From positions 1-64,000 of the forward strand of contig CAJTOR010000004.1 in assembly GCA_910577675.1 (NCBI GenBank): a stretch of DNA of 64,000 nt, written 5' to 3'. Shown one piece after another: positions 39,644 through 48,728 of the stretch. The DNA is from an uncultured Lachnospiraceae bacterium. GTDB taxonomy: Bacteria; Bacillota; Clostridia; Lachnospirales; Lachnospiraceae. The notes under the pieces are model-generated. The model saw nothing but the letters and a program-made list of their open reading frames with translations, did no database searches and was not told the DNA's origin. The first letter of the stretch is position 1. Each line of letters opens with the position of its first letter. The position numbers and the translations under genes were made by a program.

Positions 39644-40864
39644 CTACTCACTTTGGATGCGCTTTAAGAATTCATACTCTTTTTGTGCTTCCTCATATTC
39701 CTCATCCTGCTGCGTAACATAGTCTTTTATATATTTTTCCATCCGTTCCAAAGCCTGCGCATAGCGCCCCTGCTTTTCTAACAGTACAATATAAAGTTTC
39801 TCCTGTCTGCGCGCATAGGATGCATCCCCCAAATCCAAAAGTTTCCCGTAATACTTTTCCGCCTCGGCATACTGCCCCCCATGTACCAGGCACACCGCCA
39901 TCTGATAATAGAATTCGGCATCTTTTGCGCCCGCTTCCTCAAGTTTTCTAAGATATCCGACCGCCTGTGTATAATTTTGCTGCAAAATGGCAATCTGAGC
40001 CAGATAATAATCCGCCCTTAGCATACCGCCAAGCGAAAGTCGCTCAAGCGCAGGCTTTGCCGTATCGTAATCCCCGATTGAATATGCGGCAAGCGCCCCC
40101 GCAAAAACTTCGTCATCATTGTCCGGCTGCATCGTGGCAATCTTTGCCGAAACGGCATCCGCCTCCTCTTTGCGCCCCAGCGCCTTTAGCGCCATAAGCT
40201 TGCCCAAAAGCGTACTCATCCGCGAATCGCCCGCCGCCACCGCGGCATCAAAATCTGTAAGTGCCGCCTCATAGTTTTCCTCCTCCATCCACAGATCAGC
40301 ACGCATCCTAAACAGGTCAGCCGACTCCCCGTAGGAACTAAGCAGCTCATCGCAAAGTTCCCTTGCCCGCTCAAGCTCCCCGGCAACCCGGTAGCGCTCA
40401 AGCAGCGAGGCATTTACCTGAATCAGGTAACTGCGGATATCTTCGTCCATCTCGACAAGCAGCGGAACCTGGAGCGCCGCATAAAAATTTTCGAGCGCCC
40501 TCTCCTCATTGCCCGCAAGATAGTGCGCGATCCCCATTCCGCGGTAAGCCCTCTTATTATTTTCCTGCACCGATGTGAAATCTTTCTGCAAAATCACTTT
40601 GGAAAAATTTTCCACTGCCGCATCATAGGAACCGAGTTCCGTCAGGGCAAAACCGTAATACAAATAGTATTCTGCCCTGTCCCCATTTTCCTCGATCGCC
40701 GCGGCAAAATGGTTTGCCGCCTCCTGGTATGCTCCCTTCCCATAGGCTAAAATCCCTTCCTCATACTCCTGCTTACCCGTGGAAAAACTGCAGCCGACAG
40801 CAAAAAGAATAATCAGCGCCGCTGGGCAGAACCGCCTTTTTATCGGCTGTATTCCCCCATTCAT
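39644..40864 (-). CDS. TPR-repeat lipoprotein
   Basis: A 406-residue protein from MNGGIQPIKRRFCPAALIILFAVGC, a signal peptide with lipobox FAVGC (Cys about residue 25). At least eight tetratricopeptide-like repeats follow (for example GAYQEAANHFAAAIEENGDRAEYYLYYGFALTELGSYDAAVENF). It probably mediates protein contacts at the membrane surface. Its ATG shares one base with the mnmA stop (TGATG), so translation is coupled. The ATG at 40864 has AAGGGGG 7 nt upstream. Partner unknown. Confidence 0.88.
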   Translation of the reverse strand: MNGGIQPIKRRFCPAALIILFAVGCSFSTGKQEYEEGILAYGKGAYQEAANHFAAAIEENGDRAEYYLYYGFALTELGSYDAAVENFSKVILQKDFTSVQENNKRAYRGMGIAHYLAGNEERALENFYAALQVPLLVEMDEDIRSYLIQVNASLLERYRVAGELERARELCDELLSSYGESADLFRMRADLWMEEENYEAALTDFDAAVAAGDSRMSTLLGKLMALKALGRKEEADAVSAKIATMQPDNDDEVFAGALAAYSIGDYDTAKPALERLSLGGMLRADYYLAQIAILQQNYTQAVGYLRKLEEAGAKDAEFYYQMAVCLVHGGQYAEAEKYYGKLLDLGDASYARRQEKLYIVLLEKQGRYAQALERMEKYIKDYVTQQDEEYEEAQKEYEFLKRIQSE

Positions 40865-41973
40865 CAAAAGCCCCCTTCCTGGCAGCAGATATCCGTCCCC
40901 GAGAGTGGGACTCCTTCTTCTCCTGTACCGCACAGGATTGTCCCGCCGCCAAGTACATACTGGCCCTCATAGAGCACTAATGCCTGCCCCGGTGTGACAG
41001 CGCGCTGCTCCTCCAGAAATTCGCAGTACAGGATATCTTCCTTATGATAAATCCGCGCCGGCACCCCTTTGTGGTTGTAGCGTATCTTTGCAAGCACCAG
41101 CATCCTGTCCTGAAAATGATCGCGGCACATATAATTAAACTGCCCTGCCAGCGCCCCCGCAGCAAAAATCTCCCTGCCGCAGCCTAAAACCACCTCGTTT
41201 TCCCGCGGACGGATGCCCAGGACAAATGCCGGCTCCTTTAAGGAAAGCCCAAGCCCTTTCCTCTGCCCGACGGTATAGTGGATAATCCCCCGGTGCTGCC
41301 CCATCACATTGCCCCTTCTGTCAACAAAATTTCCGGGCGGGAATGTTTTCCCCAAATACCGCTCGATAAAACCTGCATAGTCCCCGTCCTGGATAAAGCA
41401 GATTTCCTGGCTGTCCGGCTTGTCCGCCACCATAATCCCCGCGCGGCGCGCGATATCGCGGATCTCATCCTTCGCGTACTCCCCGACCGGCATCTTAGTG
41501 CGGGCAAGCTGCTTCTGGGTTAAATTGTACAGAGCATAGGTCTGGTCCTTCTCGTCCGTGACAGAAACACGCACCGCATAGCGGCCATTTGAAAGGCGGG
41601 CAACCCTCGCGTAATGCCCAGTTGCAACGAAATCCGCACCCAACCCGCGGCATCGGTGCAAAAGCGCCTCCCATTTTACATGTCGGTTGCAGGCAATGCA
41701 GGGGTTCGGTGTCCGTCCCCCCGCATATTCCCGCACAAAATATCCGATTACATCCCTCTCAAATTCCTGCCTGAAATCCACCACATAATGCGGTATGCCA
41801 AGTTCCTTGCAGACGCGCGCCGCATCCTTTTGCGCACTTAAAGAATCCTCCGCCTGCCCTGGCAGAACCTGCATTGTAACGCCTGCAACTTCGTATCCTT
41901 CTTCTTTTAACAGGTACGCCGCCACCGAAGAATCCACACCGCCCGACATACCAACAATTACTTTTCCTTTCAT
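40864..41973 (-). CDS. mnmA: tRNA-specific 2-thiouridylase
   Basis: A 369-residue enzyme adding sulfur to U34 of Lys, Glu and Gln tRNAs. It has PP-loop GMSGGVDSSVAA near residue 8, catalytic cysteine in TPNPCIACNRHVKW, the second cysteine in SQEICFIQD, and the ending AVTPGQALVLYEGQYVLGGGTI. The ATG at 41973 has AGGTGG upstream; a GTG two codons earlier is an alternative. The cysteine desulfurase supplying its sulfur lies directly upstream. Confidence 0.95.
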   Translation of the reverse strand: MKGKVIVGMSGGVDSSVAAYLLKEEGYEVAGVTMQVLPGQAEDSLSAQKDAARVCKELGIPHYVVDFRQEFERDVIGYFVREYAGGRTPNPCIACNRHVKWEALLHRCRGLGADFVATGHYARVARLSNGRYAVRVSVTDEKDQTYALYNLTQKQLARTKMPVGEYAKDEIRDIARRAGIMVADKPDSQEICFIQDGDYAGFIERYLGKTFPPGNFVDRRGNVMGQHRGIIHYTVGQRKGLGLSLKEPAFVLGIRPRENEVVLGCGREIFAAGALAGQFNYMCRDHFQDRMLVLAKIRYNHKGVPARIYHKEDILYCEFLEEQRAVTPGQALVLYEGQYVLGGGTILCGTGEEGVPLSGTDICCQEGGF

Positions 41974-42017
41974 GTCCACCTCATTTTTCTAATAAAAACT
42001 TTTCTCTTCCTAATATC

Positions 42018-43193
42018 CTATCTTCCCCTTATCTCATCATAAAAAGGGGACATTTCCCTTAATTTTCCAACTATTTCTTCCATCTTATCGATCACAAAAT
42101 CAATCTCCTCCCTGGTGGTTTCCTGCGAGAGGGTGAAACGGATGGAACCGTGCGCCACCTCCTCCGGCAGCCCCAACGCCATCAGCACATGGGAGGGCAA
42201 AAGGGAGCCTGCCGTGCACGCCGAACCACTTGAAGCACAGATTCCCTGCATATCGAGCATGATTAAAAGCGACTCTCCCTCCACAAACTGGAAACTAAAA
42301 TTAACATTGTTCGGAAGGCGCATTTTCCTGCTGCCGTTCACGCGCACATACGGAATCCGGCGCAATACTTCGTCCATAAAATAATCCCGCAGGGCGGATT
42401 CTTTTTCTGCCCTCCCGAAAAGATCTTTCGCCGCCTCGCGCACAGCCTGCGCAAAGCCCACGATCCCCGGCACATTTTCCGTGCCCGCCCTCCTCCCTCT
42501 CTCCTGCCCGCCCCCGCGGATAAAAGACGGCAGCATAATACCCTTGCGCACATACAAAAATCCGATTCCTTTCGGTCCATTCAACTTGTGCGCGCTTGCC
42601 GAGAGCATGTCAATCCCCATCGCCTTCACATCGAGCGGAATATGACCGAATGCCTGAACCGCATCGGTGTGGAAACAGATGCCCCGCTCCTTTGCAATCC
42701 TGCCAATTTCCGCAACCGGCTGTATGGTACCGATTTCATTGTTGGCTGCCATCACGGAAATCAGCACGGTTTCGGGGGTGATTGCCCGCTTCAATTCCTC
42801 AAGTTTTATAATTCCATTCTCATCCACGCCCACATAGCTGATACGGCACCCTTTTTTTTCCAGCGCCTCGCAGGTGCTAAGCACTGCATGGTGCTCAATC
42901 TTTGTTGTGACAATATGCGCCCCTTTTTTAGCCATCGCCTCAACCATACCGCACAACGCCCAGTTATCCGACTCCGAACCTCCAGAGGTAAAATATATTT
43001 CATTTGGCTCGCAGTTTAAGAATGCCGCGATCTCCTGCCTGGCTGATACCAGCGCCTTTTTACTCTGCACCGAAAATTCGTAAATACTTGAAGGGTTACC
43101 ATACGAATTGCAAAAATAAGGGAGCATCTCTTTAAGCACCCCCTCGCTCACCTTTGTCGTCGCCGCATTGTCAAGATAAATAATCCCATCCAT
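42018..43193 (-). CDS. iscS: Cysteine desulfurase (NifS/IscS type)
   Basis: A 391-residue PLP enzyme from MDGIIYLDNAATTKVSEG. The PLP lysine is in SASAHKLNGPKGIGFLYV and the active-site Cys on a short loop in CASSGSACTAGSLLPSHVL. It strips sulfur from cysteine for tRNA thiolation by MnmA and probably for Fe-S clusters. The short SGSACTAG loop fits class I NifS. The ATG at 43193 has AAAGGA about 10 nt upstream. No iscU-like gene is adjacent, but a NifU-like protein is at 1462-2169. Confidence 0.93.
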   Translation of the reverse strand: MDGIIYLDNAATTKVSEGVLKEMLPYFCNSYGNPSSIYEFSVQSKKALVSARQEIAAFLNCEPNEIYFTSGGSESDNWALCGMVEAMAKKGAHIVTTKIEHHAVLSTCEALEKKGCRISYVGVDENGIIKLEELKRAITPETVLISVMAANNEIGTIQPVAEIGRIAKERGICFHTDAVQAFGHIPLDVKAMGIDMLSASAHKLNGPKGIGFLYVRKGIMLPSFIRGGGQERGRRAGTENVPGIVGFAQAVREAAKDLFGRAEKESALRDYFMDEVLRRIPYVRVNGSRKMRLPNNVNFSFQFVEGESLLIMLDMQGICASSGSACTAGSLLPSHVLMALGLPEEVAHGSIRFTLSQETTREEIDFVIDKMEEIVGKLREMSPFYDEIRGR

Positions 43194-43406
43194 CCCGTTA
43201 CCATCCTTTTCTTCTCCATCAGGCATCCCACACACCCATCCCGCCCTTGTTCATATAGTATATGCGCAAAGCATCATTATTTTCCATTCCACCCAAAAAC
43301 CCATCCCCCCTTTTTAAATAGGAAATAATAAGCTTATACATCCTCTTTTGTGGATTTTGTCCGATTATAATAGCAGGATAAATCAATTAGATTGAATTAT
43401 ACCGCA

Positions 43407-43435
43407 TTGTCCCCTTTCTTGCAAGCTGTTATAAT
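43407..43435 (+). promoter_or_regulatory. Promoter of the first GH43 gene
   Basis: TTGTCC (43407-43412), 17-bp spacer, TATAAT (43430-43435), about 30 bp before the start codon. A second TATAAT lies near 43366 without a good -35. No clear catabolite-control site was found. Confidence 0.6.
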
Positions 43436-43467
43436 AAATACATATAAAGTCTTAGATGGAGGTCTTT

Positions 43468-45150
43468 ATGCAATACTACAACCTAAAACCCAAAAAAGGG
43501 TTTTTGTGTGCGGCCTGCGTGCTTACTTTAAGCATCCAGGGTACCGCCTGCGCATCAGAGAATGGGGAAACGAAAGATTTAACCCCAACACTGTCGGCAA
43601 CTTTAACGCCGCAGGTTTCGGCAGAACCTTCTGTTGAACCCACACCCGCAGACAATTCATCCGAAGGAGGCAACGACATGGCATCAGATACCAATGCACT
43701 CGCCGCTAATTTTGACGGCATTACCTTAAAGGAGGGCTACAAAAAGGCAATTTACAATAATCCGGTAATGACACAGCGCTTCGGCGCAGACCCGTATGCA
43801 CTTGTCTATGACGGCAGGGTCTACCTCTATATGACAGGGGATATTTTTGAGTATGAGTCATCGGGGGAAATCAAGACCAACTCCTATGGAAAAATCCAGT
43901 CCATCTGTGTGATTTCATCCTCCGACCTCGTCAACTGGACGGACCACGGCACTATCTATGCCGCCGGTCGTGACGGAGCCGCAACCTGGGCAAATAATTC
44001 CTGGGCTCCTGCCGCTGCCTGCAAAGAGATTGACGGCAAGATGAAATTCTTCCTCTACTTTGCAAACAGCGCCGGCGGCATCGGCGTGCTGACATCGGAC
44101 TCCCCGACAGGTCCGTTCACCGACCCGCTCGGACATCCTTTAATCTCCCGCGAAACTGAAAATTGCGGCAATGTCACCTGGCTGTTTGACCCAGCGGTAC
44201 TGGTGGAAGAGGACGGGAGCGCCTATCTCTATTTTGGAGGCGGCATCCCTGGCGAGGAATTTGCCCACCCGAACACCGCGCGCGCCGTACAGCTCGGGGA
44301 TGATATGACCAGCATAGTCGGCACCCCTGTTTCCATCGACCCGCCTTACCTTTTTGAGGATTCCGGCATCAACAAAATCGGGGATACCTATTACTATACC
44401 TACTGTACAAACTGGAATGTTGATGCCGCTGGCGCGGAGGAATACGGTATTAAAAATGCACATATTGCCTATATGACCAGCGATTCACCACTCGGGCCAT
44501 TCACCTACCAGGGCTCCATAATGAAGAACCCCGGCGAATTTTTTGGCTGCTACGGCAACAACCATCACTGCATGTTCGAGTTTAACGGCGAGTGGTACAT
44601 GACCTACCACACCCAGGTATTGGAACGTGATATGGGAGTGGATAAGGGTTACCGCTGTACCCAGATCGATACCGTTTCCATCGCGGAAGATGGGACAATT
44701 GCCCCGATTACCATGACAAGACCTGGCGTTATCCGCACGGGTTCCCTCAACCCATACGAAAAAGTGGAGGCGGAAACCATGCAGGGCATGGGCGGTATCG
44801 AAACAGAGCAGTACGGTTCCCAGAGCACATATTTCGGCTCCGGCAATATGATCGTTTCCGGAATCACTACCGGGAGCTGGCTCACCGTATCCGGAGCAGA
44901 ATTTGCGGAGCGCGGCGCAAAGGAATTTATCGCGAGTGTGCGCGCTTCTGAGGGCGCTTACGGTGTAATCAAAGTCTGCCTCGACTCGCCGGACGGCGAG
45001 CCGATTGCATACCTTGAAGTCACTCCGGACGGCACGGAAGAATTCCGCGAGGAGAGCTGCGCCCTACTTACCCCTGTATCCGGCACCCACCGCCTCTACT
45101 TTATTTTCTACGGCGAAAACTACTCCGTTGACTACTGGTACTTTAAATAA
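43468..45150 (+). CDS. Exported glycoside hydrolase family 43 with CBM6
   Basis: A 560-residue exported enzyme. The ATG at 43468 has GGAGG 5 nt upstream; an ATG at 43456 precedes that site. Signal region FLCAACVLTLSIQGTACAS may be a lipoprotein type. A Ser/Thr/Pro spacer is followed by the five-bladed GH43 domain (about 95-420). Catalytic Asp is in RFGADPYALVYDGRVYLY, the second acidic residue in LFDPAVLVEEDGSAYLYFGG and general-acid Glu in YLFEDSGINKIGDTYYYTYC. Residues about 425-560 are a carbohydrate-binding module of family 6. Likely a beta-xylosidase or alpha-arabinofuranosidase acting on xylan outside the cell. It is followed by a duplicated palindromic repeat and a second GH43 gene. 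Confidence 0.9.
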   Translation: MQYYNLKPKKGFLCAACVLTLSIQGTACASENGETKDLTPTLSATLTPQVSAEPSVEPTPADNSSEGGNDMASDTNALAANFDGITLKEGYKKAIYNNPVMTQRFGADPYALVYDGRVYLYMTGDIFEYESSGEIKTNSYGKIQSICVISSSDLVNWTDHGTIYAAGRDGAATWANNSWAPAAACKEIDGKMKFFLYFANSAGGIGVLTSDSPTGPFTDPLGHPLISRETENCGNVTWLFDPAVLVEEDGSAYLYFGGGIPGEEFAHPNTARAVQLGDDMTSIVGTPVSIDPPYLFEDSGINKIGDTYYYTYCTNWNVDAAGAEEYGIKNAHIAYMTSDSPLGPFTYQGSIMKNPGEFFGCYGNNHHCMFEFNGEWYMTYHTQVLERDMGVDKGYRCTQIDTVSIAEDGTIAPITMTRPGVIRTGSLNPYEKVEAETMQGMGGIETEQYGSQSTYFGSGNMIVSGITTGSWLTVSGAEFAERGAKEFIASVRASEGAYGVIKVCLDSPDGEPIAYLEVTPDGTEEFREESCALLTPVSGTHRLYFIFYGENYSVDYWYFK

Positions 45151-45261
45151 TTATCCTGTCAGCAAATGTTTCGGTTACGCCCGGAGGCATTTTGTGCAGC
45201 ACCGCGGAACAAAATTCCTCCACGTTTGGGGGCGTATACGAAACATTTGCGGAACTTTAAA
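45151..45261. repeat. Palindromic repeat unit, copy 1 (111 bp)
   Basis: A near-palindrome. GCAAATGTTTCG plus TACGCCC on the left pair with GGGCGTA plus CGAAACATTTGC on the right, and the inner GGAGGCATTTTGTGC mirrors GAACAAAATTCCTCC with two mismatches. ACTTTAAAT sequences flank the unit. It is a REP/MITE-like mobile repeat by shape and has no coding support. Confidence 0.85.
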
Positions 45262-45371
45262 TTATCCTGTCAGCAAATGTTTCGGTTACGCCCGGAGGCA
45301 TTTTGTGCAGCATCGCGGAACAAAATTCCTCCACATTGGGGGCGTATACAAAACATTTGCGGAACTTTAAA
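45262..45371. repeat. Palindromic repeat unit, copy 2 (110 bp, tandem)
   Basis: Identical to copy 1 except for a few substitutions (for example ACC to ATC in the loop, CG to CA near the right arm) and one lost T. It is directly adjacent, sharing an ACTTTAAAT junction. It ends 20 bp before the start codon of the second GH43 gene, so its hairpin would sit just in front of that ribosome site. Confidence 0.85.
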
Positions 45372-45391
45372 TAACGAAAGGAAAAATTCTC

Positions 45392-47113
45392 ATGGCTTCC
45401 AACCCAATCCTTAAACTGGACTATCCGGACATCGATGTAATCCGTGTCGATGACACCTACTATATGATCAGCACCACTATGTACTTTATGCCGGGCGGCG
45501 TGATCCTGCGCTCATACGATCTGGTACACTGGGAGATCGCTTCCTACGTCTTTGACGCGCACGAGGACACCCCCGCAGCGCACCTTATGGACGGACAAAA
45601 CATCTATGGGCAGGGCATGTGGGCGGCATCCCTGCGCTACCACAACGGCATATTCTATGTCTGCTTTGTCGCCAACGACACCAAAAAAACCTATCTCTAC
45701 CAGGCCAAAAACATTGAAGGACCCTGGACCAAACAATATATCGAAGGCTTTTACCACGACTGCTCCCTGCTCTTTGACGACGACAGCCGCGTTTACATTG
45801 TCTACGGCAACACCGATATCTATCTGACCGAACTGAAAGAAGACCTTACCGGTCCAAAGGAGGGAGGACTCTCCCGCCTTCTGGTATCCGATAACCGCAG
45901 CAAAGTCGGGCTCGGTTACGAGGGCTCACATATATATAAAATAAATGGAAAATATTACCTTTTCCTGATACACTGGCCAAACCACGGCACCTGCCGCCGC
46001 ACCCAGGCATGTTTTGTTTCTGATTCCCTTGACGGTACTTTTGTTGGCAGGGACGTGGTTGATGATGATATGGATTATTTTAATGCGGGTGTTGCACAGG
46101 GGGGTATTGTCGATACGCCGGACGGACTCTGGTACGCAATGCTCTTCCAGGACTACGGGGCACTTGGGCGCATCCCCGTACTGATTCCCGTAACCTTCAG
46201 CAACGGCTTCCCCGTCTTCGGCCATTTATCAGGGCGGATCGGCAAGATTCCGCGCAAAGTTAAATCCGTAAGTACAAGACCTAATTACCACTACGCCCCT
46301 CTGTACGGCGGCGACGACTTCTGTTATAAGCGGGGGGCGGACAGAAAAATCCACCTGAAAAATTATTGGCAGTGGAACCATATCCCACAGGATGACCTGT
46401 GGAATATTAAAACAACACTCTTGCCGGAAGCACTTGTTTCCCAATCCGTTAAGGAGGAGGAAAACACATCCCACTCTGAAACAACCCCCAAAAATTCCCT
46501 TCCCGTTTATTGCAGACCGATGCTTGACGGTTTCCCCCCATCTGCCTACTACAGCAGATACTGCTACCAGATCACCAGTGGAAAGACCTGTACAAACCTG
46601 ACACAGGCAGTCAATACCCTGACCCAGCGCCTCGCCGGTGCGGTGAGTACCGTGACAGTCACTCTGAATGGAATTTCCCTAAAAGAAGGGGATTTTGCGG
46701 GATTGTGTGCCCTGCAAGGTTACTATGCTTTTATCGCTCTTACTAGGGAGGGAGGAAGATACTATATCGTAATACATGAACGTCTACGCGACACAGATCA
46801 AAAACCGGATAAGAAAAACTATGACAGTGTCGAAGTGGCAAGGATTCTAACCGATTCGCCTTTTGTTATGCTCCGGCTTACTGCATGCTTCCGCGATATG
46901 CAGGATACCGTATCGTTCTCCTACCGCATATCCGGGAAACGGACAGAAACAAAAGAGGGGGAGGATGGCTTTACGGCACTTGGCAAACCCCACAAACTTT
47001 ACTTTACGCTCGACCATTTTACCGGCTGCCGGGCAGGACTTTTTATGTACTCCACAATAGAAACCGGCGGGACGGCTGACTTCGCTGATTTCAAGTTTGA
47101 AGCGGAAGAATAA
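45392..47113 (+). CDS. Intracellular glycoside hydrolase family 43 (beta-xylosidase-like)
   Basis: A 573-residue protein without a signal peptide. The GH43 five-bladed propeller occupies residues 1-310, with catalytic Asp in LDYPDIDVIRVDDTYYM, the second acidic residue in FYHDCSLLFDDDSRVYIVYG and Glu in LGYEGSHIYKINGKYYLF. The C-terminal part is a beta-sandwich common in xylosidase-type GH43 enzymes. It probably cleaves imported xylo- or arabino-oligosaccharides made by the exported GH43 upstream. The start has GAAAGGAA about 9 nt upstream, after the palindromic repeats. No sugar transporter lies next to the pair. Confidence 0.9.
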   Translation: MASNPILKLDYPDIDVIRVDDTYYMISTTMYFMPGGVILRSYDLVHWEIASYVFDAHEDTPAAHLMDGQNIYGQGMWAASLRYHNGIFYVCFVANDTKKTYLYQAKNIEGPWTKQYIEGFYHDCSLLFDDDSRVYIVYGNTDIYLTELKEDLTGPKEGGLSRLLVSDNRSKVGLGYEGSHIYKINGKYYLFLIHWPNHGTCRRTQACFVSDSLDGTFVGRDVVDDDMDYFNAGVAQGGIVDTPDGLWYAMLFQDYGALGRIPVLIPVTFSNGFPVFGHLSGRIGKIPRKVKSVSTRPNYHYAPLYGGDDFCYKRGADRKIHLKNYWQWNHIPQDDLWNIKTTLLPEALVSQSVKEEENTSHSETTPKNSLPVYCRPMLDGFPPSAYYSRYCYQITSGKTCTNLTQAVNTLTQRLAGAVSTVTVTLNGISLKEGDFAGLCALQGYYAFIALTREGGRYYIVIHERLRDTDQKPDKKNYDSVEVARILTDSPFVMLRLTACFRDMQDTVSFSYRISGKRTETKEGEDGFTALGKPHKLYFTLDHFTGCRAGLFMYSTIETGGTADFADFKFEAEE

Positions 47114-47139
47114 TTGCGCCAGCCTGACGGCATGGCATA

Positions 47140-47216
47140 ATGCCCCCGCCGCAATCATATACTGCTTCCAAACATAATTGGTTTTGCGGCGGGCATCATG
47201 CCCCTGCAGGGGGCAT
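47140..47216 (+). promoter_or_regulatory. Alternative hairpins before the SpoVB-like gene
   Basis: TGCCCCCGCCGCAA (47141-47154) pairs with TTGCGGCGGGCA (47184-47195), a terminator-like stem after the GH43 stop without a T-run. ATGCCCC (47198-47204) pairs with GGGGGCAT (47209-47216), which holds the ribosome site. ATGCCCCC at 47140-47147 can pair perfectly with the same GGGGGCAT, so two exclusive folds exist. Confidence 0.5.
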
Positions 47217-48728
47217 ATGAAAAATAAACTTATCCTAGGAACATTATTTCTGACTGTCACCGGCTTTATCACAAGGATCATCGGCTTTTTTTACCGGATC
47301 TTCCTCTCAAACGCGCTCGGTGCAAGGCTGCTCGGCATCTACCAGCTAATCTTCCCGGTCTACGGTGTCTGCTTTACACTATTTGCCTCCGGCATCCAGA
47401 CTGCAATCTCAAAGCAGGTTGCGGAACGGGAAGCCACCGGGGATTCTGCCGGGACGCGGCGCATCCTTTTTTCCGGCATTCTTATCTCTGCCGCCAGTGC
47501 GCTTATTACAGCAATTCTGGTCTTTTTTGGCGCGCCCTTTATCGCTGACACTTTCTTAAAAGAGGCGGAATGCGCCAAAAGTCTTAGCCTGCTCGCCCTC
47601 TCCTTCCCATTTTGCGGGATTACCTCCTGCATCCACGGCTATTGCTACGGTTTAAAAAAATCATTCCTGCCCGCCACCTCACAGCTCGTTGAACAGAGTG
47701 TGCGGGTAATTTTCCTCTACATAGTTTCCGTTTCCATCCCCGTCACCTGCGAACTTGCAATTGCCGCGCTGGTGGCAGGGGAATTATCCTCCTGCCTCTA
47801 CTGCATATGCGGAAATATACTGTATCAAAAAAAGAGAAAATCAGAAAAACATACAGAAAAAAAGGAGGGCAGCATCCCAAAGAAATTACTTTCAATGAGT
47901 CTTCCCCTAACTACCAACCGCCTCTTTATCAATATACTGCACAGTTTTGAAACCTTTTTGGTACCGCTTGCACTGCGCCGTTTCGGGCTGTCGAGGGATG
48001 CCTCGCTAAGCATTTTCGGCATCCTTTCCGGAATGACAATGTCCTTTTTAATGTTCCCTGGAACACTTACCAACTCGCTCTCCGTCCTGCTGTTGCCGGT
48101 AATCTCCGAATCCGCCGCGAGGGACAACACCCGCACACTTTCCCGCTCCACCGCCTCCGCAGTCAAATACAGCGTGCTGCTCGGCGTATGTGCCGGGTTT
48201 ACTTTTTTCTTTTTCGGGGAGGAGCTTGGAACCACGGTATTCTCGGAAGAACGCGCAGGCATCTACTTAAAAAACCTTTCCTTTCTGTGCCCGTTCCTCT
48301 ATGTTTCAACCACCTTCCAAAGCATACTGAACGGACTTGGAAAAATGAACCTTACCTTCCTCTCCTCGGTGCTCGGCCTCTCCCTGCGCGCCGTACTCTT
48401 TGCCGTGCTCATCCCGAAACTCGGCGTTTACGGGTACTTTGTCAGCTTGCTGATAAGCCAGCTTTTCCTAGCGCTGTTTGAACTTACAATGATTAGAAAA
48501 AGCATCCGCTTCCCATTTGATGCCGTTAATACCCTGCTAAAGCCCTCCCTCCTGCTGCTTGCCGCCGCATCGTTCTTTTACAAACTTTATGAATTCTTAG
48601 CCGTGCAGACTACAATATCCCATCTTTTGCTGCTCGCGCTGTGCGGCATCCTGCTCGCCCTTACCACACTCGGGCTCTTTATTGTGACCGGGATATTAAA
48701 AAGGGGGGAACTAACCGGGACAGAATAA
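47217..48728 (+). CDS. MOP-superfamily lipid-linked oligosaccharide flippase, SpoVB-like
   Basis: A 503-residue membrane protein with about 14 helices. The start MKNKLILGTLFLTVTGFITRIIGFFYRIFLSNALGARLLG is typical of SpoVB/MurJ-type flippases, as are GIQTAISKQVAE and FPGTLTNSLSVLLLPVISE. These proteins move lipid-linked peptidoglycan or polysaccharide precursors across the membrane. SpoVB acts in spore cortex synthesis, while paralogues serve capsules, so the role is not fixed. The ATG at 47217 lies directly after a GC-rich hairpin containing its ribosome site. Confidence 0.88.
   Translation: MKNKLILGTLFLTVTGFITRIIGFFYRIFLSNALGARLLGIYQLIFPVYGVCFTLFASGIQTAISKQVAEREATGDSAGTRRILFSGILISAASALITAILVFFGAPFIADTFLKEAECAKSLSLLALSFPFCGITSCIHGYCYGLKKSFLPATSQLVEQSVRVIFLYIVSVSIPVTCELAIAALVAGELSSCLYCICGNILYQKKRKSEKHTEKKEGSIPKKLLSMSLPLTTNRLFINILHSFETFLVPLALRRFGLSRDASLSIFGILSGMTMSFLMFPGTLTNSLSVLLLPVISESAARDNTRTLSRSTASAVKYSVLLGVCAGFTFFFFGEELGTTVFSEERAGIYLKNLSFLCPFLYVSTTFQSILNGLGKMNLTFLSSVLGLSLRAVLFAVLIPKLGVYGYFVSLLISQLFLALFELTMIRKSIRFPFDAVNTLLKPSLLLLAAASFFYKLYEFLAVQTTISHLLLLALCGILLALTTLGLFIVTGILKRGELTGTE

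Noticed and set aside
45005..45414. Open frames with repeated CFGYARRHFVQHRGTKF or FRLRPEAFCAA stretches
   Set aside because: They are translations of the duplicated palindromic repeat, lack ribosome sites and overlap the GH43 ends.
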